Shown in pieces: positions 23,301-34,657 of a stretch of DNA of 64,000 bases. The stretch comes from Littorina saxatilis (taxonomy: Eukaryota > Mollusca > Gastropoda > Littorinimorpha > Littorinidae), in contig NC_090247.1 of NCBI RefSeq assembly GCF_037325665.1, forward strand, positions 19,589,844-19,653,843, written 5' to 3'. How positions within the stretch are numbered: position 1 is the first letter of the stretch; every line of letters begins with the position of its first letter. The notes under the pieces are model-generated. The model was not told the DNA's origin. It worked only from the letters and a program-made list of their open reading frames with translations, and did no database searches. Made by a program: the position numbers and the translations under genes.

Positions 23301-25618
23301 AGTTATACACTAGACATTTCCAGTAGAGCTTGAATTGAGCATGAGCAACTGGGTTTTGAAATCTACTCAACTTACGGTTATCACCGGATCACAGCATGGT
23401 GAAAAGTGCTACTGGAAGAATAACAACTCATATTCAAGACAGGAGAGTACACATTGATTCTTTACCTTTGTAGACTGTCATGGGCGGGCGGTCATCGCTG
23501 AAGCGAACCTCCTTTTGGAGAGAGCCAAAGTTGTCGGGCTCTACGCTCCCCCATCGAGACTGCTCCAGCTGCGGACGCTCTCTGCTGGCAATGCCAAGGC
23601 CTGAAAAAGGGGACAGAATAAATGAATGAATTACGTTTATATTGAACACTGTATTCAATTTCTGTTCGTGTGTATCAGCTCCAATTTAATCTCTGTCCTT
23701 GTGTGTTTGTGTGTGCAGCAATCATTTGAAACTGATTAGACTGTCACTTGGTGTGGTGAAAGGAAACCTGACAATGAAGGACACTTTGTGTAGTTTGCAG
23801 GTCTGTTTGCTCAGAGAGTGTCCCTCTCATGAAAGGACACCTTCAGTGAACACACTGGGCGCACAAAGGGTGCCCTCTCACAACAGTTATTTTTGTAGTA
23901 CAGTGGTACCTGCCATGTGAGGCCCCTCTGATGAGTGGACACCTCCAATGAAAGGACACCGTCCAGAGTCCCTTTGTCTTGACCAAAACATACCTGTCAT
24001 GACAGGCCAATGTAGGGACAGTTTCACGTGGTCCCCAGGGTGTCCTCTCATTGCAGGTACCACTGATCACCTTATGCTGCCTGCTCTAGGGCGGGGATGT
24101 AGCTCAGTCGGTAGTGCGCTGGATTTGTATCCAGTTGGCCGCTGTCAGCGTGAGTTCGTCCCCACGTTCGGCGAGAGATTTATTTCTCAGAGTCAACTTT
24201 GTGTGCAGACTCTCCTCGGTGTCCGAACACCCCCATGTGTACATGCAAGCACAAGACCAAGTGCGCACGAAAAAGATCCTGTAATCCATGTCAGAGTTCG
24301 GTGGGTTATAGAAACACGAAAATACCCAGCATGCTTCCTCCAAAAACGGCGTATGGCTGCCTAAATGGCGGGGTAAAAAACGGTCATACACGTAAAATTC
24401 CACTCGTGCAAAAAACACGAGTGTACGTGGGAGTTTCAGCCCACGAACGCAGAAAAAGAAGAAGAAGAAGCTGCCTGCTCTCAGTCAATACAATCGAAAT
24501 TTTTCCAAAGCCACCACTCCTGACATCAAAATTAATTTCTTTTATCAGTTTGGTTTCATGCAGCTTACACAAACAGAAAGAACACGCACAAAAAGGACAA
24601 CATTTAAAAATCAGCATGGTAAAAACTCACTTGTATGAGACCTGGACAGGGGGTTCATGAACCCAGTGACCTGGCCCTTGTCCATCCAGGATGTTTCCAT
24701 TTTGAAGGGGTCGCGCGACCCTCGGGTCAAGTTGTTACGGTAACCAGTGTAGCGATCTGTCACGCCTATGTGGTCGCCGAACTGCTTGATACGGTCTGTG
24801 GCTCCGTATGTGTAGGCCGCCAAATTCTGCAGACAAAGTTAAAACAAGACTTGGATGAACTCAGTCAAACGTGGCATATAGCATGTTTGGGTGTTCGTTA
24901 TCAACAGGTTTGACTGTAGATGAAATATTTGATGACATATATGCCACACTTTTGTGCATGCGTTTATTAACCAACCACTAACATTTGTTTAGTTTAGTTT
25001 ATTTGTTGCTTAACGTCCAGCCGACTACGCAGAGCCATATCAGGACGAGGAAGGGGGGGATGAAGGGGGCCACTTGTCAAGCGATTCCTGTTTACAAATG
25101 CACTAACCCATTACTTGTGTCCCAGCAGGCTTTAGTAAAACTAAATTAATACCTACTGGAAGATTACCAGTTTCCAGTATGTTAAAATAGGCTTAACCTA
25201 TCTACTGCTGGACTTACATCAGAACACTAACAGATTAAACTATACATGAATCGCGAGACAAGCGGCAAGAGAAGAGATTTTTGGAAAAAATACAGGTGAA
25301 TGAGCAAGAAGGCAGAAAAAAGAAAAGAATTCATGAAGAAAAAGAGAGCATGACAGGAAAGAGGAACCAAAAATCTACCTTACAGCAAACCAGAAAGCTC
25401 CTGCGGTTCCAAAAACAGGAGGGGCCTTTAATTTCATAACCGCAGTGCCCCACTGCGGGAAACCACTAACATCTTAACCCCCATAATGAAAAGGAATGAT
25501 CATTTAGCAATATCAAAACAACATTTAACCCATGGACCATTCAAGAATTCTTTTTATATTTAGTCAAGTTTTGACTAAATATTTTAACGTAGAGGGGGGA
25601 ATCGAGACGAGGGTCGTG

Positions 25619-25659
<41 letters not shown>

Positions 25660-28600
25660 TGTCTGTCTGTCTGTGTGTGTGTGTAGAGCGATTCAGACTA
25701 AATTACTGGACCGATCTTTATGAAATTTGACATGAGAGTTCCTGGGTATGAAATCCCCATACGTTTTTTTCATTTTTTCAATAAATGTCTTTGATGACGT
25801 CATATCCGGCTTTTCGTGAAAGTTGAGGCGGCACTGTCACGCTCTCATTTTTCAACCAAATTGGTTGAAATTTTGGTCAAGTAATCTTCGACGAAGGCCG
25901 GGGTTTGGTATTGCATTTCAGCTTGGTGGCTTAAAAACTAATGAGTGAGTTTGGTCATTAAAAATCTGAAAATTGTAAAAAAATTATTTTTTTTATAAAA
26001 CGATCCAAATTTACGTACATCTTACTCTTTATCCTTTTCTGATTCCAAAAATATATAAATATGTTATATTTGGATTAAAAACAAGCTCTGAAAATTAAAA
26101 ATATAAAAATTATTATCAAAATTAAATTGTCCAAATCAATTTAAAAACACCTTCATCTTATTCCTTGTCGGTTCCTGATTCCAAAAACATATAGATATGA
26201 TATGTTTGGATTAAAAACACGCTCTGAAAGTTAAAACGAAGAGAGGTACAGAAAAGCGTGCTATCCTTCTCAGCGCAAGTACTACCCCGCTCTTCTTGTC
26301 AAATTCACTGCCTTTGCCGTGCGCGGTGGACTGACGATGCTACGAGTATACGGTCTTGCTGCGTTGTATTGCGTTCAGTTTCATTCTGTGAGTTCGACAG
26401 CTACTTGACTAAATGTTGTATTTTCGCCTTACCCGACTTGTTTCTTTTTCTTTCTAACAAAAAATCTACAATCAAACCTGCCCTGCCGACCACCTCCCCA
26501 TAATTTAAATTACCACCTGTCCACAACGACCACATACTTCTTCTTCTGCGTTCGTGGGCTGAAACTCCCACGTACACTCATGTTTTTGCACGAGTGGAAT
26601 TTTACCTGTATGACTGTTTATTTACCCCGCCATTTCGGCAGCCATACGCCGCTTTCGGAGGAAGCATGCTGGGTATTTTCGTGTTTCTATAACCCACCGA
26701 ACTCTGACATGGATTACAGGATCTTTTCCGTGCGCACTTGGTCTTGTGCTTGCGTGTACACACGAAGGGGGATAAGCCACTAGCAGGTCTGCACATAAGT
26801 TGACATGGGAGATCGGAAAAATCTCCACACTTAACCCACCAGGCGGCCGCGGCCGGGATTCGAACCCTCGACCTTCCGATTAAGAGGCTGACGTCTTACC
26901 ACCCCGCCACAGCGCCCCCACACATACTGATCCGTAACGAGTTATTTCCTATGTTATTCACTTTTACAACGCGACCTATCAATGACAAACACTTTTGGCG
27001 GCCCCTTGGATGGTCATTATACAGTGGAACCCCCCCCCCCTTTTAAGACCCCAATTTAAGACTCCTTCCTTTTTAAGACCTTGTTTTTCTCAAACTTTCT
27101 GTTGTAACCTGGGTAGAATAACCCCCTTTTTAAGCTTCCCTCCTTGTTAACCCTTACACTGGTGCAATTCTGTAACACATGTTACATAGCCACTGGTGAA
27201 TTAACAGAGAGAAAAATAAAGAAAAATGGTCATATAGGTTTTCGCATCCATGGGAGGTAATCGGAACAGACCAAACAGACAGAGCCAGTAGCGCGACAGA
27301 TGTTGTGACAACCAGGGGACAGTATACGTAAAGTAGCGCAACATATGTGGCGACAACCAGCCTAAGGGTTAAGACCTGATTTTCTCAGATATTTTGAGGT
27401 CTTAAATGGGGGTTCCACTGTACCCATGTTCGACTGTATTTGTTAATGTGTTTATTTCTTACGTCCTGGATGGCTTTGAGCGTGGTGATGGCCCACTGGT
27501 GCAGCTCCCGGGATTCGTTCTCCTGTTTCTGGCCCATGGGTACTGCCGCCAGCTGGCTCTTGTAGTCAAACAGCCGCGCAGCCGTCGCGTCCAGCACACT
27601 AGTGGCTCCTGTGTGGGTCAATCGACATGAGGAATTCATTATATGGTCTACTGTATGACGTTGAGTAAAATAACAATATTGATAATAATGATAATGTTTA
27701 CCTGAAAGTGGCGAGTATTTTAATCGCCATGGTAAGTAGAAACATGTAACTGGCTATTAGAAGTGATCATCTGCTCGCCAAATGCGAGTTAAGCTGCTGA
27801 AACAAATGGTTGGTTTGGCAAAGTAAAATTTGCTCTTTGGCTGGTAAATTTTGAGAAGCACTAGCCAAAAGCTAATGCTCTTTTCTTTAGACCTTCAGGG
27901 CTGATAATAATAATGGAACATTTATAAACAGGGTTCGTACAGGTCATGGAAAACCTGGAAAGTCATGGAATTTCAATTTAAGCCATGGAAAGTCATGGAA
28001 TTTAACAAAAATAAGAAAGAAGAAAAAAATTAACCTTTAGCACGCCAGAGGCGATTTTCGTCGCCCAGCCATTCCCCCCCTCCCCCCCCCCCCTTGCCAG
28101 CCAGCGGCGATTTGCGTCGCCAGCACAAGGCTTGTTCGTATTACCAACTTCTCGTTCGTATTTGCATATGAATAACGGTATTTTTAACGGCACTTGAGCC
28201 AAAGCGAGGCTCACTTCCTTCCGTTATCTTGTCGTGTCATCTGCGCTGCATTTGAGTTGGTTTCGTCGAAGTTTTCTGCTTTTGTTTTTGCATCGATAAA
28301 GTACTTTAGCGCTTCAACAAGCAAGATGGAGGATGATGAGTTTGAAACTTTCTTTCGAGTTGTTTCTTGACAACAAAAAGTATGCGGAATTGGAACGAAT
28401 TACCGAGGAAGATCTTCGCAATGAACTGTGTATCGCGGTGAAAAAAATGACAGTTCGTCAAGTAACACTCACAGTGACGGTTACGAAACGGAATTTACGA
28501 AAGTGCAGATGGATACAAACAGTGGCTGGTTCAGTTTAGTGAAATGACAGGACCAGCAAACATTACCAATAATCTGACTGCGTAGCAAATGCTTGACTTG

Positions 28601-31600
28601 CTTGTCGAAGAGACACTGCGTAGAAACTGACCCAAATTCAGTGCAAAGCAAGCCAGTGTCAAAACTGGCAGTGACAAGACGTAAAAAGTTTGCGTGTTTG
28701 GAAATGGCGACCTGTGGATCAAGTCATGAAAATGTTATTGAGGCTCATGGAAAAGTCATGGAATTTTGTTTCTAAAAACCAGTGGGGACCCTGTATAAAG
28801 CGCTTCCCCACAGCTTGAACCACTTTACAAGTTCAATGTGATCGTCTTTCGGATTTTACTCAGATACAATCTTTTTACATTTAGTCAAGTTTTGGTTAAA
28901 TGTTTTCAGGTAGACCAGGGATCCAGACCAGGGTTGGGGTGTGTATGTGTCTGTGTGTATGTGTAGAACGATTTGGAGAAAACTACTGGACCAATCTTCA
29001 TGAAACTTGAAATACAAACTCTTTAAGATACTAGGAGAACAGAAAATAAAAGTGAAAAAGAAAATTGTAGGCATAAAAAATGATATGCTTCTGCCTTGAG
29101 TCGATAAATTACTGTACCTATTATTTCACTAAAAGCAATCAAAGAATTAGGGTGAGAAGAAATCATAAACAGTAGGTATAATACGCCCACCTAAATTAAT
29201 ATTTATATGTTACCAATGACAAGGCCCCAAAATTAAGGGTTGGTAGGTCATTTTCCTTTTGTTCTGTTTTGATTGAAGTTTGTTTTTCATTTACACAGGA
29301 GCATGCGGCTTGTATTGGCCAGAAACTGCACGAACTGTGATCCCTGGATGTCTTCTGTACTGTGAACAATAAGTAAATTGTAAAATTAAGCATGTAGGTT
29401 AGATTCTAGTGGATGTGGATGACTGGAGGCATTGTTAGCTTTGTGATAATCCACTGACCTGGGTCTGATCCCTGACCCACCAAAGCAGGAAAGTGTTTGC
29501 ATTACATGTATTTATAAGAAAATTACACTAGTGAACCACATACTGGCCTTCAATAGCAAATCTTCAGGGCACCGTAGTAGCAGGTCATTTTCCTGATGGC
29601 TGGACTCATGTACACAGGGCCTCCACCCAATGGGTGGTGTTTCTTTATTTGGTGTTTATCGTCGTTTTCAACCACGAAAGTTATATCGCGACGGGGAAAG
29701 GGGGGAGAGGGGATAGAGCCACTTGTCAATTGTTTCTTGTTCACAAAAGCACTAATCAAAAATTTGCTCCAGGGGCTTGCAACGTAGTACAATATATTAC
29801 CTTACTGGGAGAATGCAAGTTTCCAGTACAAAGGACTTAGCATTTCTTACATACTGCTTGACTAAAATCTTTACAAAAATTGACTATATTCTATAGGCTA
29901 CAAGAAACACTTAACAAGGGTAAAAGGAGAAACAGAATCCGTTAGTCGCCTCTTACGACATGCTGGGGAGCATCGGGTAAATTCTTCCTCCAAACCCGCG
30001 GGGGGTAATGGGTGGTGTGCGCATCGCCATTTAAAAAGACCTCGAATATGTATGGTCCTAAACTTTTTGTTTCATAAAACATATTATTCGTACAGTGTGG
30101 TGTTAAAAATTAAAAACAGGAGTTCTTCTTCTTCTTCTTTCTTGGTATGGACTGGGTTCATCCGAACGTCTGTAGTCCAGCGGCGGAGTACTGAGTAATT
30201 GGTTACTGGTGGTGGGTGACCCAATAACTCCGAGAAGATGGTTAAAAGTATAAAACTATTTACACGAAGAGCTGCAGGGTTACTGTGTCAGCGAGGCAAG
30301 TCCGTGGGTACGACCCAGACCAGTTTGGAAGGACTCCAGTGAAGGAGCAACTGTGGTCTTAGTGTCGAGCTTGTTCCACTGACGCAGTGTTCGGGGGAAA
30401 AAGGAGTTGAAGAGAACAGGATGGGATGCCCTCTCCTGGAACAGTCTCTGGGCTCCTCTGGTGCGGCTGTCGCCAGAGGTGTAGAACTCGGCCTTGTTGA
30501 TGTCGACTATGCCGTTGTTGATCTTGTAGAGCATAGTGAGGCGGTTGGCGAGTCTTCTGTCGGCGAGTGGTTCCCATTGGAGGGTCTTCAGCATGCTGGT
30601 CACACAGCCTGGGGTCCGATCGCTGTAGTTGTTGTGGACGTAACGGGCTGCTCTGCGTTGGACTTTTTCAAGCTCCGTGACGTCTTTCTGAGAGATCGGG
30701 TCCCAGACTGGCGAGGCGTAGTCAAGGACCGGTCTGACCATGGCCTTGTACGTAGCAGCTCTGACGGTGGTGGTGCACTCCCGGAAGTTCCGCCGCAAGA
30801 AGCCCACAGTTCTGTTGCCCTTTTTGACAGTCGCTTGCACATGGCTGCTCCAGGACAGGTCATCGGAGATTAAGACCCCTAGGTACTTGCTGGATGGTGT
30901 TGCTTCCAGAGTCTGTCCATGGAGGCTGTAGGAAGTTGGCAGGATGGGCTTCTTCTTGTTCGGGGCAATGCGGATGACGGTGCACTTGCTGGGGTTGAAC
31001 TCCATCTGCCATGTTGATTCCCACTGTTCGAGGCTGGATAGGTCCTGTTGGAGCTGCAGACTGTCCGCTGGAGAGGATATACGTTTGAAGAGTAGGGAGT
31101 CGTCTGCAAAGAGTTTGACGCTGCTGAACTGAACGGATTCAGGGAGGTCGTTGATGAAGGCTAAAAACAGGAGAGGACCCAGGACGGTCCCCTGCGGAAC
31201 TCCGGACTGCACTCCGACTGGAGACGATAGGACGCCCTCCAGGGCCACCTGCTGTTGATGTTGACTGAGGAAGGCAGAGATCCACTTGAGGGTGTCGTTT
31301 CTCACTCCGTAGTAAGCCAGTTTCGTGAGCAGGCGGGCGTGGGGCACCTTGTCGAAGGCTTTGGAGAAGTCCAACAGGATGGCGTCGACCTGGGCTCCCT
31401 CTGCTAGCTGCCGGGCAATTTCATGGACTGTGACGATGAGCTGGGTTTCGCATGAGCGTTTACGCCGAAAGCCATGTTGACAGTTGGTAAGGATGGCATG
31501 GTGGTCAAAGTGCTTCATGATGGAGCTGTGCACCACGTGCTCGAGTATCTTGCAGGTGATGGAGATGAGCGAGACAGGGCGGTAGTTGGCTGCAAGGTGT

Positions 31601-32713
31601 CGTTCCCCTTTCTTGAAGATAGGCACCACCCAGGCCTGGCGCCAGTCAAGCGGGACCTCCCCAGTATCCAACGAGAGCTGGAACAGTCGAACAAGGATGG
31701 GCGCCAGTTGGTCAGCAGCCATCTTCAAGATGAAGGCTGGGATGGAGTCTGGTCCAGTTGCCTTGTCCGTCTTCAGGTTCCTCAGGAGCTTGCGGACACC
31801 ACCTTCGTCAATGTGGATATCATCCATCGCCGGGAAAGGGCTGTCGCCCATACTGGGGATGCGAGATGTGTCCTCGGTGGTGAACGCCCTCTGGAACTGT
31901 TCGTTCAGGATCTCCGCCTTCTTGGCGCTGTCGCTCTGCAGGAAGCCATCTGCGTTCTTCAGTGGTGAAACTCCAGCAGAGTCTTGCCCCTTGCTTTTCA
32001 CGTAGGCCCAGAACTTCTTGCTGTTTGTAGTGAAGTCTTCACTGACGATGTCTTCCATGTACTGCTTGTGGGCGTCTCTGATGTGGAACTTGACCTCTTG
32101 CTGTAGTCGCCTGTACCTGTCGCGGTCACGCTTTTTCCCCGTCTTTCTTGCTTTCTTGTGGGCTCGTTGTTTTCTTCGTATGGCTCTTCTGATGTCAGTG
32201 TTCATCCATGGGTGGGAGTAGCGGCTGGCAGACATCTTGCTTGGTACTCGGTTCTCCATGATCTCATGAGTCTTGGACTTGAGAAGAGACCACAGTCCAT
32301 GGACGTCATCTGGGGCGGCCATGAATTCAGGAGTGAAGTCAAGGAAGTCTCAAGGAAGAGTTGGATTCCTTAGGTCTGAGATTCCATACACACACTGGCA
32401 AACACAAGCACACAGACAGAATGACATATACATATATTCATACAGACACATTCAGTTCACACAGACAGACAGACACACACAGACCTGCCAGGGTCGCCCC
32501 AGTGTTACGAGGGTCAAATGATCCCTGCCACTCATCCGATGTCAGCAACGTGCCATCCAGATTCAGGTGATCCATGCCGTTCTTGATGGCCGTCAGCTCG
32601 CGTGCGATCTCCTCCGTGCAATAATAGTTTCCACTCGTCAGAATATCATCGATGTCTGCATTCACTGTTCTTATCGTGCTTCGGAGCGCGTTCGCGGCGC
32701 GTGTAACCTCCAT
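20303..32713 (-). CDS. Unrecognised 383-aa protein, complete, five exons
   Basis: Exons 32713-32485, 27608-27463, 24826-24631, 23600-23466 and 20748-20303 have GT-AG borders and keep phase at all four joins, so the gene is real. It starts MEVTRAANALRSTIRTVNAD and ends KIVKLPWMRK. The N-terminal 130 residues are helix-prone (ALRSTIRTVNADIDDI; RELHQWAITTLKAIQD). The rest is low in hydrophobics and rich in Y, R, N, G and P, with short phrases such as TDRYTGYRNNL, PGRTEYMQRYGAPKSD and INPRPNMNIHGRPLG. No signal peptide or membrane span is seen. That composition resembles axonemal and microtubule-inner proteins, but I recognise no family and claim no function. The second exon's donor GAC|GTAAGA and the third exon's ACAA|GTGAGT are strong. 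Introns hold SINEs, MITEs, a LINE and a large minisatellite. Confidence 0.82.
20795..21056. repeat. 52-bp minisatellite, first block (about 5 units)
   Basis: The unit contains CTTACTTACTGCCTGTCATG and GGTTGGTATGTAGGGCAGC. The period is 52 bases with nearly no divergence. It lies in intron 4 of the 383-aa gene, starting about 45 bases from the exon 5 acceptor. Confidence 0.95.
21087..22069. mobile_element. Insertion splitting the 52-bp minisatellite
   Basis: It begins with a 120-bp imperfect palindrome (AGCTATTGTGTTTTCAGCG at 21088 and CGCTGAAAACACAATAGC at about 21208), followed by TATATAGCTATTCTGA, whose reverse complement TCAGAATAGCTATATA ends it. The interior has no recognisable transposase. 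Minisatellite units flank both sides. Confidence 0.7.
22070..22770. repeat. 52-bp minisatellite, second block (about 13 units)
   Basis: Same unit as 20795-21056, mostly 52 bp with some 48-bp units missing one TTAC. Copies differ by only a few bases (for example CATGCTGG and GGGTAGC variants). Confidence 0.95.
22771..22860. repeat. Inverted repeat at the minisatellite edge
   Basis: GCCTTGTGTATTGTTGTCAC faces GTCACAAATTAACAATACAC and AAGGC. The same left phrase also flanks both minisatellite blocks (about 21060 and 22131). Confidence 0.8.
23901..24065. mobile_element. MITE, CAGTGGTACC termini
   Basis: TA|CAGTGGTACCTGCCATGTGA at the left and GCAGGTACCACTG at the right. Relative of 15222-15397. 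Confidence 0.75.
24088..24469 (+). mobile_element. SINE family A
   Basis: Same tRNA-like head, body and GAA tail as 11561-11930. Target duplication GCTGCCTGCTCT at 24076-24087 and 24470-24481. Intron 3 of the 383-aa gene, antisense to it. Confidence 0.92.
24985..25460 (-). mobile_element. SINE family C, full copy
   Basis: On the minus strand it begins TCCCGCAGTGGGGCACTGCG and ends GACGTTAAGCAACAAATAAA plus a short A/C-rich tail. Target duplication ACCACTAACAT at 24974-24984 and 25462-25472. Nearly identical copies are at 38303 and 53229. Confidence 0.92.
25556..26440 (+). mobile_element. TTTAGTCAAG repeat with internal (GT)n
   Basis: It opens ATTTAGTCAAGTTTTGACT and closes CGCCTTACCCGACTTG. 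The interior has (GT)n at 25623-25684, then GAGCGATTCAGACTAAATTA. A minus-strand copy is at 56176-56755 and a partial copy at 28868-29060. Non-coding; class uncertain. Confidence 0.8.
26539..26920 (-). mobile_element. SINE family A with a different tRNA-like head
   Basis: Body and GAA tail are as in the other family A copies, but the 5' third is a different tRNA-like head with GGGTGGTAAGACG and a clear B box GGTTCGAATCC. Target duplication CACATACT at 26531-26538 and 26921-26928. Confidence 0.92.
27022..27420. mobile_element. CAGTGGAACC MITE (pogo-like) with a nested insertion
   Basis: TA|CAGTGGAACCCCCC at the left and GGGGGTTCCACTG|TA at the right. It ends 42 bases inside the intron from the exon 2 donor of the 383-aa gene. 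A TTAA-flanked element is nested at 27151-27368. Confidence 0.88.
27151..27368. mobile_element. TTAA-flanked MITE (piggyBac-like), nested
   Basis: TTAA at 27147-27150 and 27369-27372. It starts CCCTTACACTGGTG and ends CAGCCTAAGGG. Removing it with one TTAA restores CCTCCTTGTTAAGACCTG of the host MITE. Confidence 0.8.
27929..28793. mobile_element. hAT-like element, CAGGGTTCGTACAGG terminus
   Basis: It starts CAGGGTTCGTACAGGTCATG and ends CAGTGGGGACCCTG. TATAAA lies on both sides (27923-27928 and 28794-28799). TCATGGAA phrases repeat near both ends. This terminus is known from hAT elements in other animals. The interior shows no transposase. Confidence 0.8.
28868..29060 (+). mobile_element. 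Fragment of the TTTAGTCAAG repeat
   Basis: CATTTAGTCAAGTTTTGG, then GTAGAACGATTTGGAGAAAA and ACTGGACCAATCTTCATG, a diverged match to 25556 onward. Confidence 0.7.
29061..29628. other. Intron sequence, nothing seen
   Basis: Part of intron 1 of the 383-aa gene. AT-rich with no gene or clear repeat. Confidence 0.5.
29641..30006 (-). mobile_element. SINE family B
   Basis: On the minus strand it begins CCCCCGCGGGTT and ends GTTAAACACCAAATAAAGAA. Target duplication AATGGGTGGTGT at 29629-29640 and 30007-30018. Confidence 0.93.
30120..32345 (-). mobile_element. 5'-truncated CR1/Jockey-group LINE with an open 680-codon RT frame
   Basis: The open frame 32322-30280 (680 aa) encodes a non-LTR reverse transcriptase. 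Seen in order: KATGPDSIPAFIL, WVVPIFKKGERHLAANYRPV, NCQHGFRRKRSCETQL, LLDFSKAFDKVPH, GVPQGTVLGPLLFLAFINDL, the catalytic FADDSLLF, and a C-terminal FNSFFPRTLRQWNKL as in LINE ORF2 ends. The apurinic endonuclease domain is absent, and an in-frame stop lies just upstream of the first Met, so this is a 5'-truncated copy. The 3' end on the minus strand carries a GAA-rich tail, like SINE family A. It lies in intron 1 of the 383-aa gene in sense orientation. The 5' border (32330-32395) is not exact. An unbroken frame suggests a young insertion. Confidence 0.9.
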
Positions 32714-33283
32714 CTTTTCTGGCCTTGTTCACGCTTTACACGCCTTTCTCTCTGCCCGGCTGACGAACTACGGGTCTTTCCCCCTCCTGCGCCTGAGATA
32801 AGAAACGACGGGGTCGGGTAGTTATCGAGTGGAACCCCTTTTGTTTCCTCTCAGTCTGCTCACTGCTGCGGCTTCCTTAGAGATGGCCGTCGACCCGCGT
32901 TAGCAACCGTTGACACCTCGTGTCTCACCGCGCGCAAGAGCTGTGACAAGGGAGCTAAGCAAGGGCTGACTAATAATCCAAGTACGGTACTTGTGCTTGC
33001 TGTAAGAAGAAACTTACGACACACAAATCTATTTACTTGTTTTTTTGTGTGTGCGTGCTTGTTTATGTCGTCGCATATGTTTTGATAAAATCGAAAATGT
33101 GATGAATTCATGATGTGTGTCATTAGAATAATGTCACAGCAGAGAGAAATTCTTATTTTCCCAGGACGATCGTAGACTGGAACCATCTAGAGGACGATCA
33201 AGTTCTGGCAGGATCTGTGCAGATCTTTAAATCTCATCTCCACCCAGTCTAGGACTTATTATATGCGTTCCTCCCTTCCCAGG
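32714..33283. other. Upstream flank of the 383-aa gene
   Basis: Presumed promoter and 5' UTR of the minus-strand gene starting at 32713. No recognisable core promoter element and no coding sequence seen. Confidence 0.35.
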
Positions 33284-33516
33284 GGCGGACGAGGGGGGGG
33301 GGGGGGGGGGGGGGGAGGGGGGGGGGTTTCTGGGTGCTTAGTGCTGAGTGACAGCAAAGACTATAATTATGTTGAATGAGGTATGCATTTCTTTATTTTA
33401 CATTGAGTTTCAAATTTTGGGGTATTAATCAGTGACAAAATCTGCTGCCTGAAACTGGTAATGATCATGCTCAGAATGCACCAGATTGCACCATTTTGCA
33501 TCTTTTTTTTCAAAAT
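33284..33516. mobile_element. hAT-like fragment with a poly-G tract
   Basis: CAGGGGCGGACGAG passes into a G run to about 33327. Then 33372-33516 repeats the interior of the hAT-like element at 6449-6594 nearly base for base. Confidence 0.7.
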
Positions 33517-33602
33517 GAGTATCACAAGACAGTGTCCATAATAGGTCTGGAGGCTTACGAGGACGCAAAGAATAGTGAGTCATTTGGTTGTGGTGAGCAT
33601 GC

Positions 33603-33977
33603 TTTCTTTCTTTCTCTCTTTATTTTGTGTTTAATGTCGTTTTCAACCACGAAGGTTATATCGCGACGGGGAAAAGGGTGGAGATGGGATAGAGCCACTT
33701 GTCAATTGTTTCTTGTTCACAAAAGCACTAATCAAAAACTTGCTCCAGGGGCTTGCAACGTAGTACAATGTATTACCTTATTGGGAGAATGCAAGTTTCC
33801 AGTACAAAGGACTTAACATTTCTTACATACTGCTTGACTAAAATCTTTACAAAAATGGACTATATTCTATACAAGAAACACTTAACAAGGGTAAAAAGAG
33901 AAACATAATCCGTTAGTCGCCTCTTACGACATGCTGGGCAGCATCGGGTAAATTCTTCCCCCTAACCCGCGGGGGGT
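33603..33977 (-). mobile_element. SINE family B
   Basis: Full family B body. Target duplication TGGTGAGCATGC at 33591-33602 and 33978-33989. Confidence 0.93.
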
Positions 33978-33989
33978 TGGTGAGCATGC

Positions 33990-34653
33990 GCTGCTTTTGT
34001 GTCGCTCAAAGTATGTAAAGTGTTCATCAACATCACGTCAGATAGTCTTTATTAATGAACAAAATAATACCTAACATTTCCTGTTTAGCTTCTTAAACAT
34101 GTTTGTTTTCTAAAATGTGCACATCTACTGGCTTGTTCAAAAAAAAGTTCTGCAAGTTCAAATGTACATTTGTTTAAATGCCCACTGTTCTTCACTGGTG
34201 TGATAGCATGTTCGTGTGTGTGTGTGTGTGTTTGTGTGTGTGTATAAGTGTTCTTTTTCTGCTTTCCTAATTTCTTTAGCCACAACAAAATAAAATCTCC
34301 ACATTCAACTTTAACTGTCTGACACATTTCTTGTCCAACAAAATGTCATACAAGAACCAAACTTCAGCATCAAGCATTTATTAATAACAGAAACAAAAGC
34401 ATGCAACTTAGAAAAAAGTAAATGCTAACAATGCATGTGCAAATAAGTAACAATGAAACTGTATAAATGAGATTCTCATGCATGCTTCAATACTTGCACC
34501 TGCATGCAGCAGATTTGGAACATGAGAAAAGTAAGATTCTGTTTTAAGGTATTGCAGTTTATGTACATGGGTTTAGCAAAATATTCAAGCTTCAAAAATA
34601 GCAGCTGAAAATACTTCATCACATACACTGTAGTTCTGAACTTAATTTTAGCA
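33990..34653. other. Intergenic, only a short (GT)n
   Basis: GT repeats at 34214-34244. No gene seen. Confidence 0.5.
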
Positions 34654-34657
34654 TTAA

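Noticed and set aside
33284-33327. G-quadruplex regulatory site of the 383-aa gene
   Set aside because: The G run is part of a hAT-like fragment also seen near 6.2-6.6 kb, and nothing ties it to regulation.
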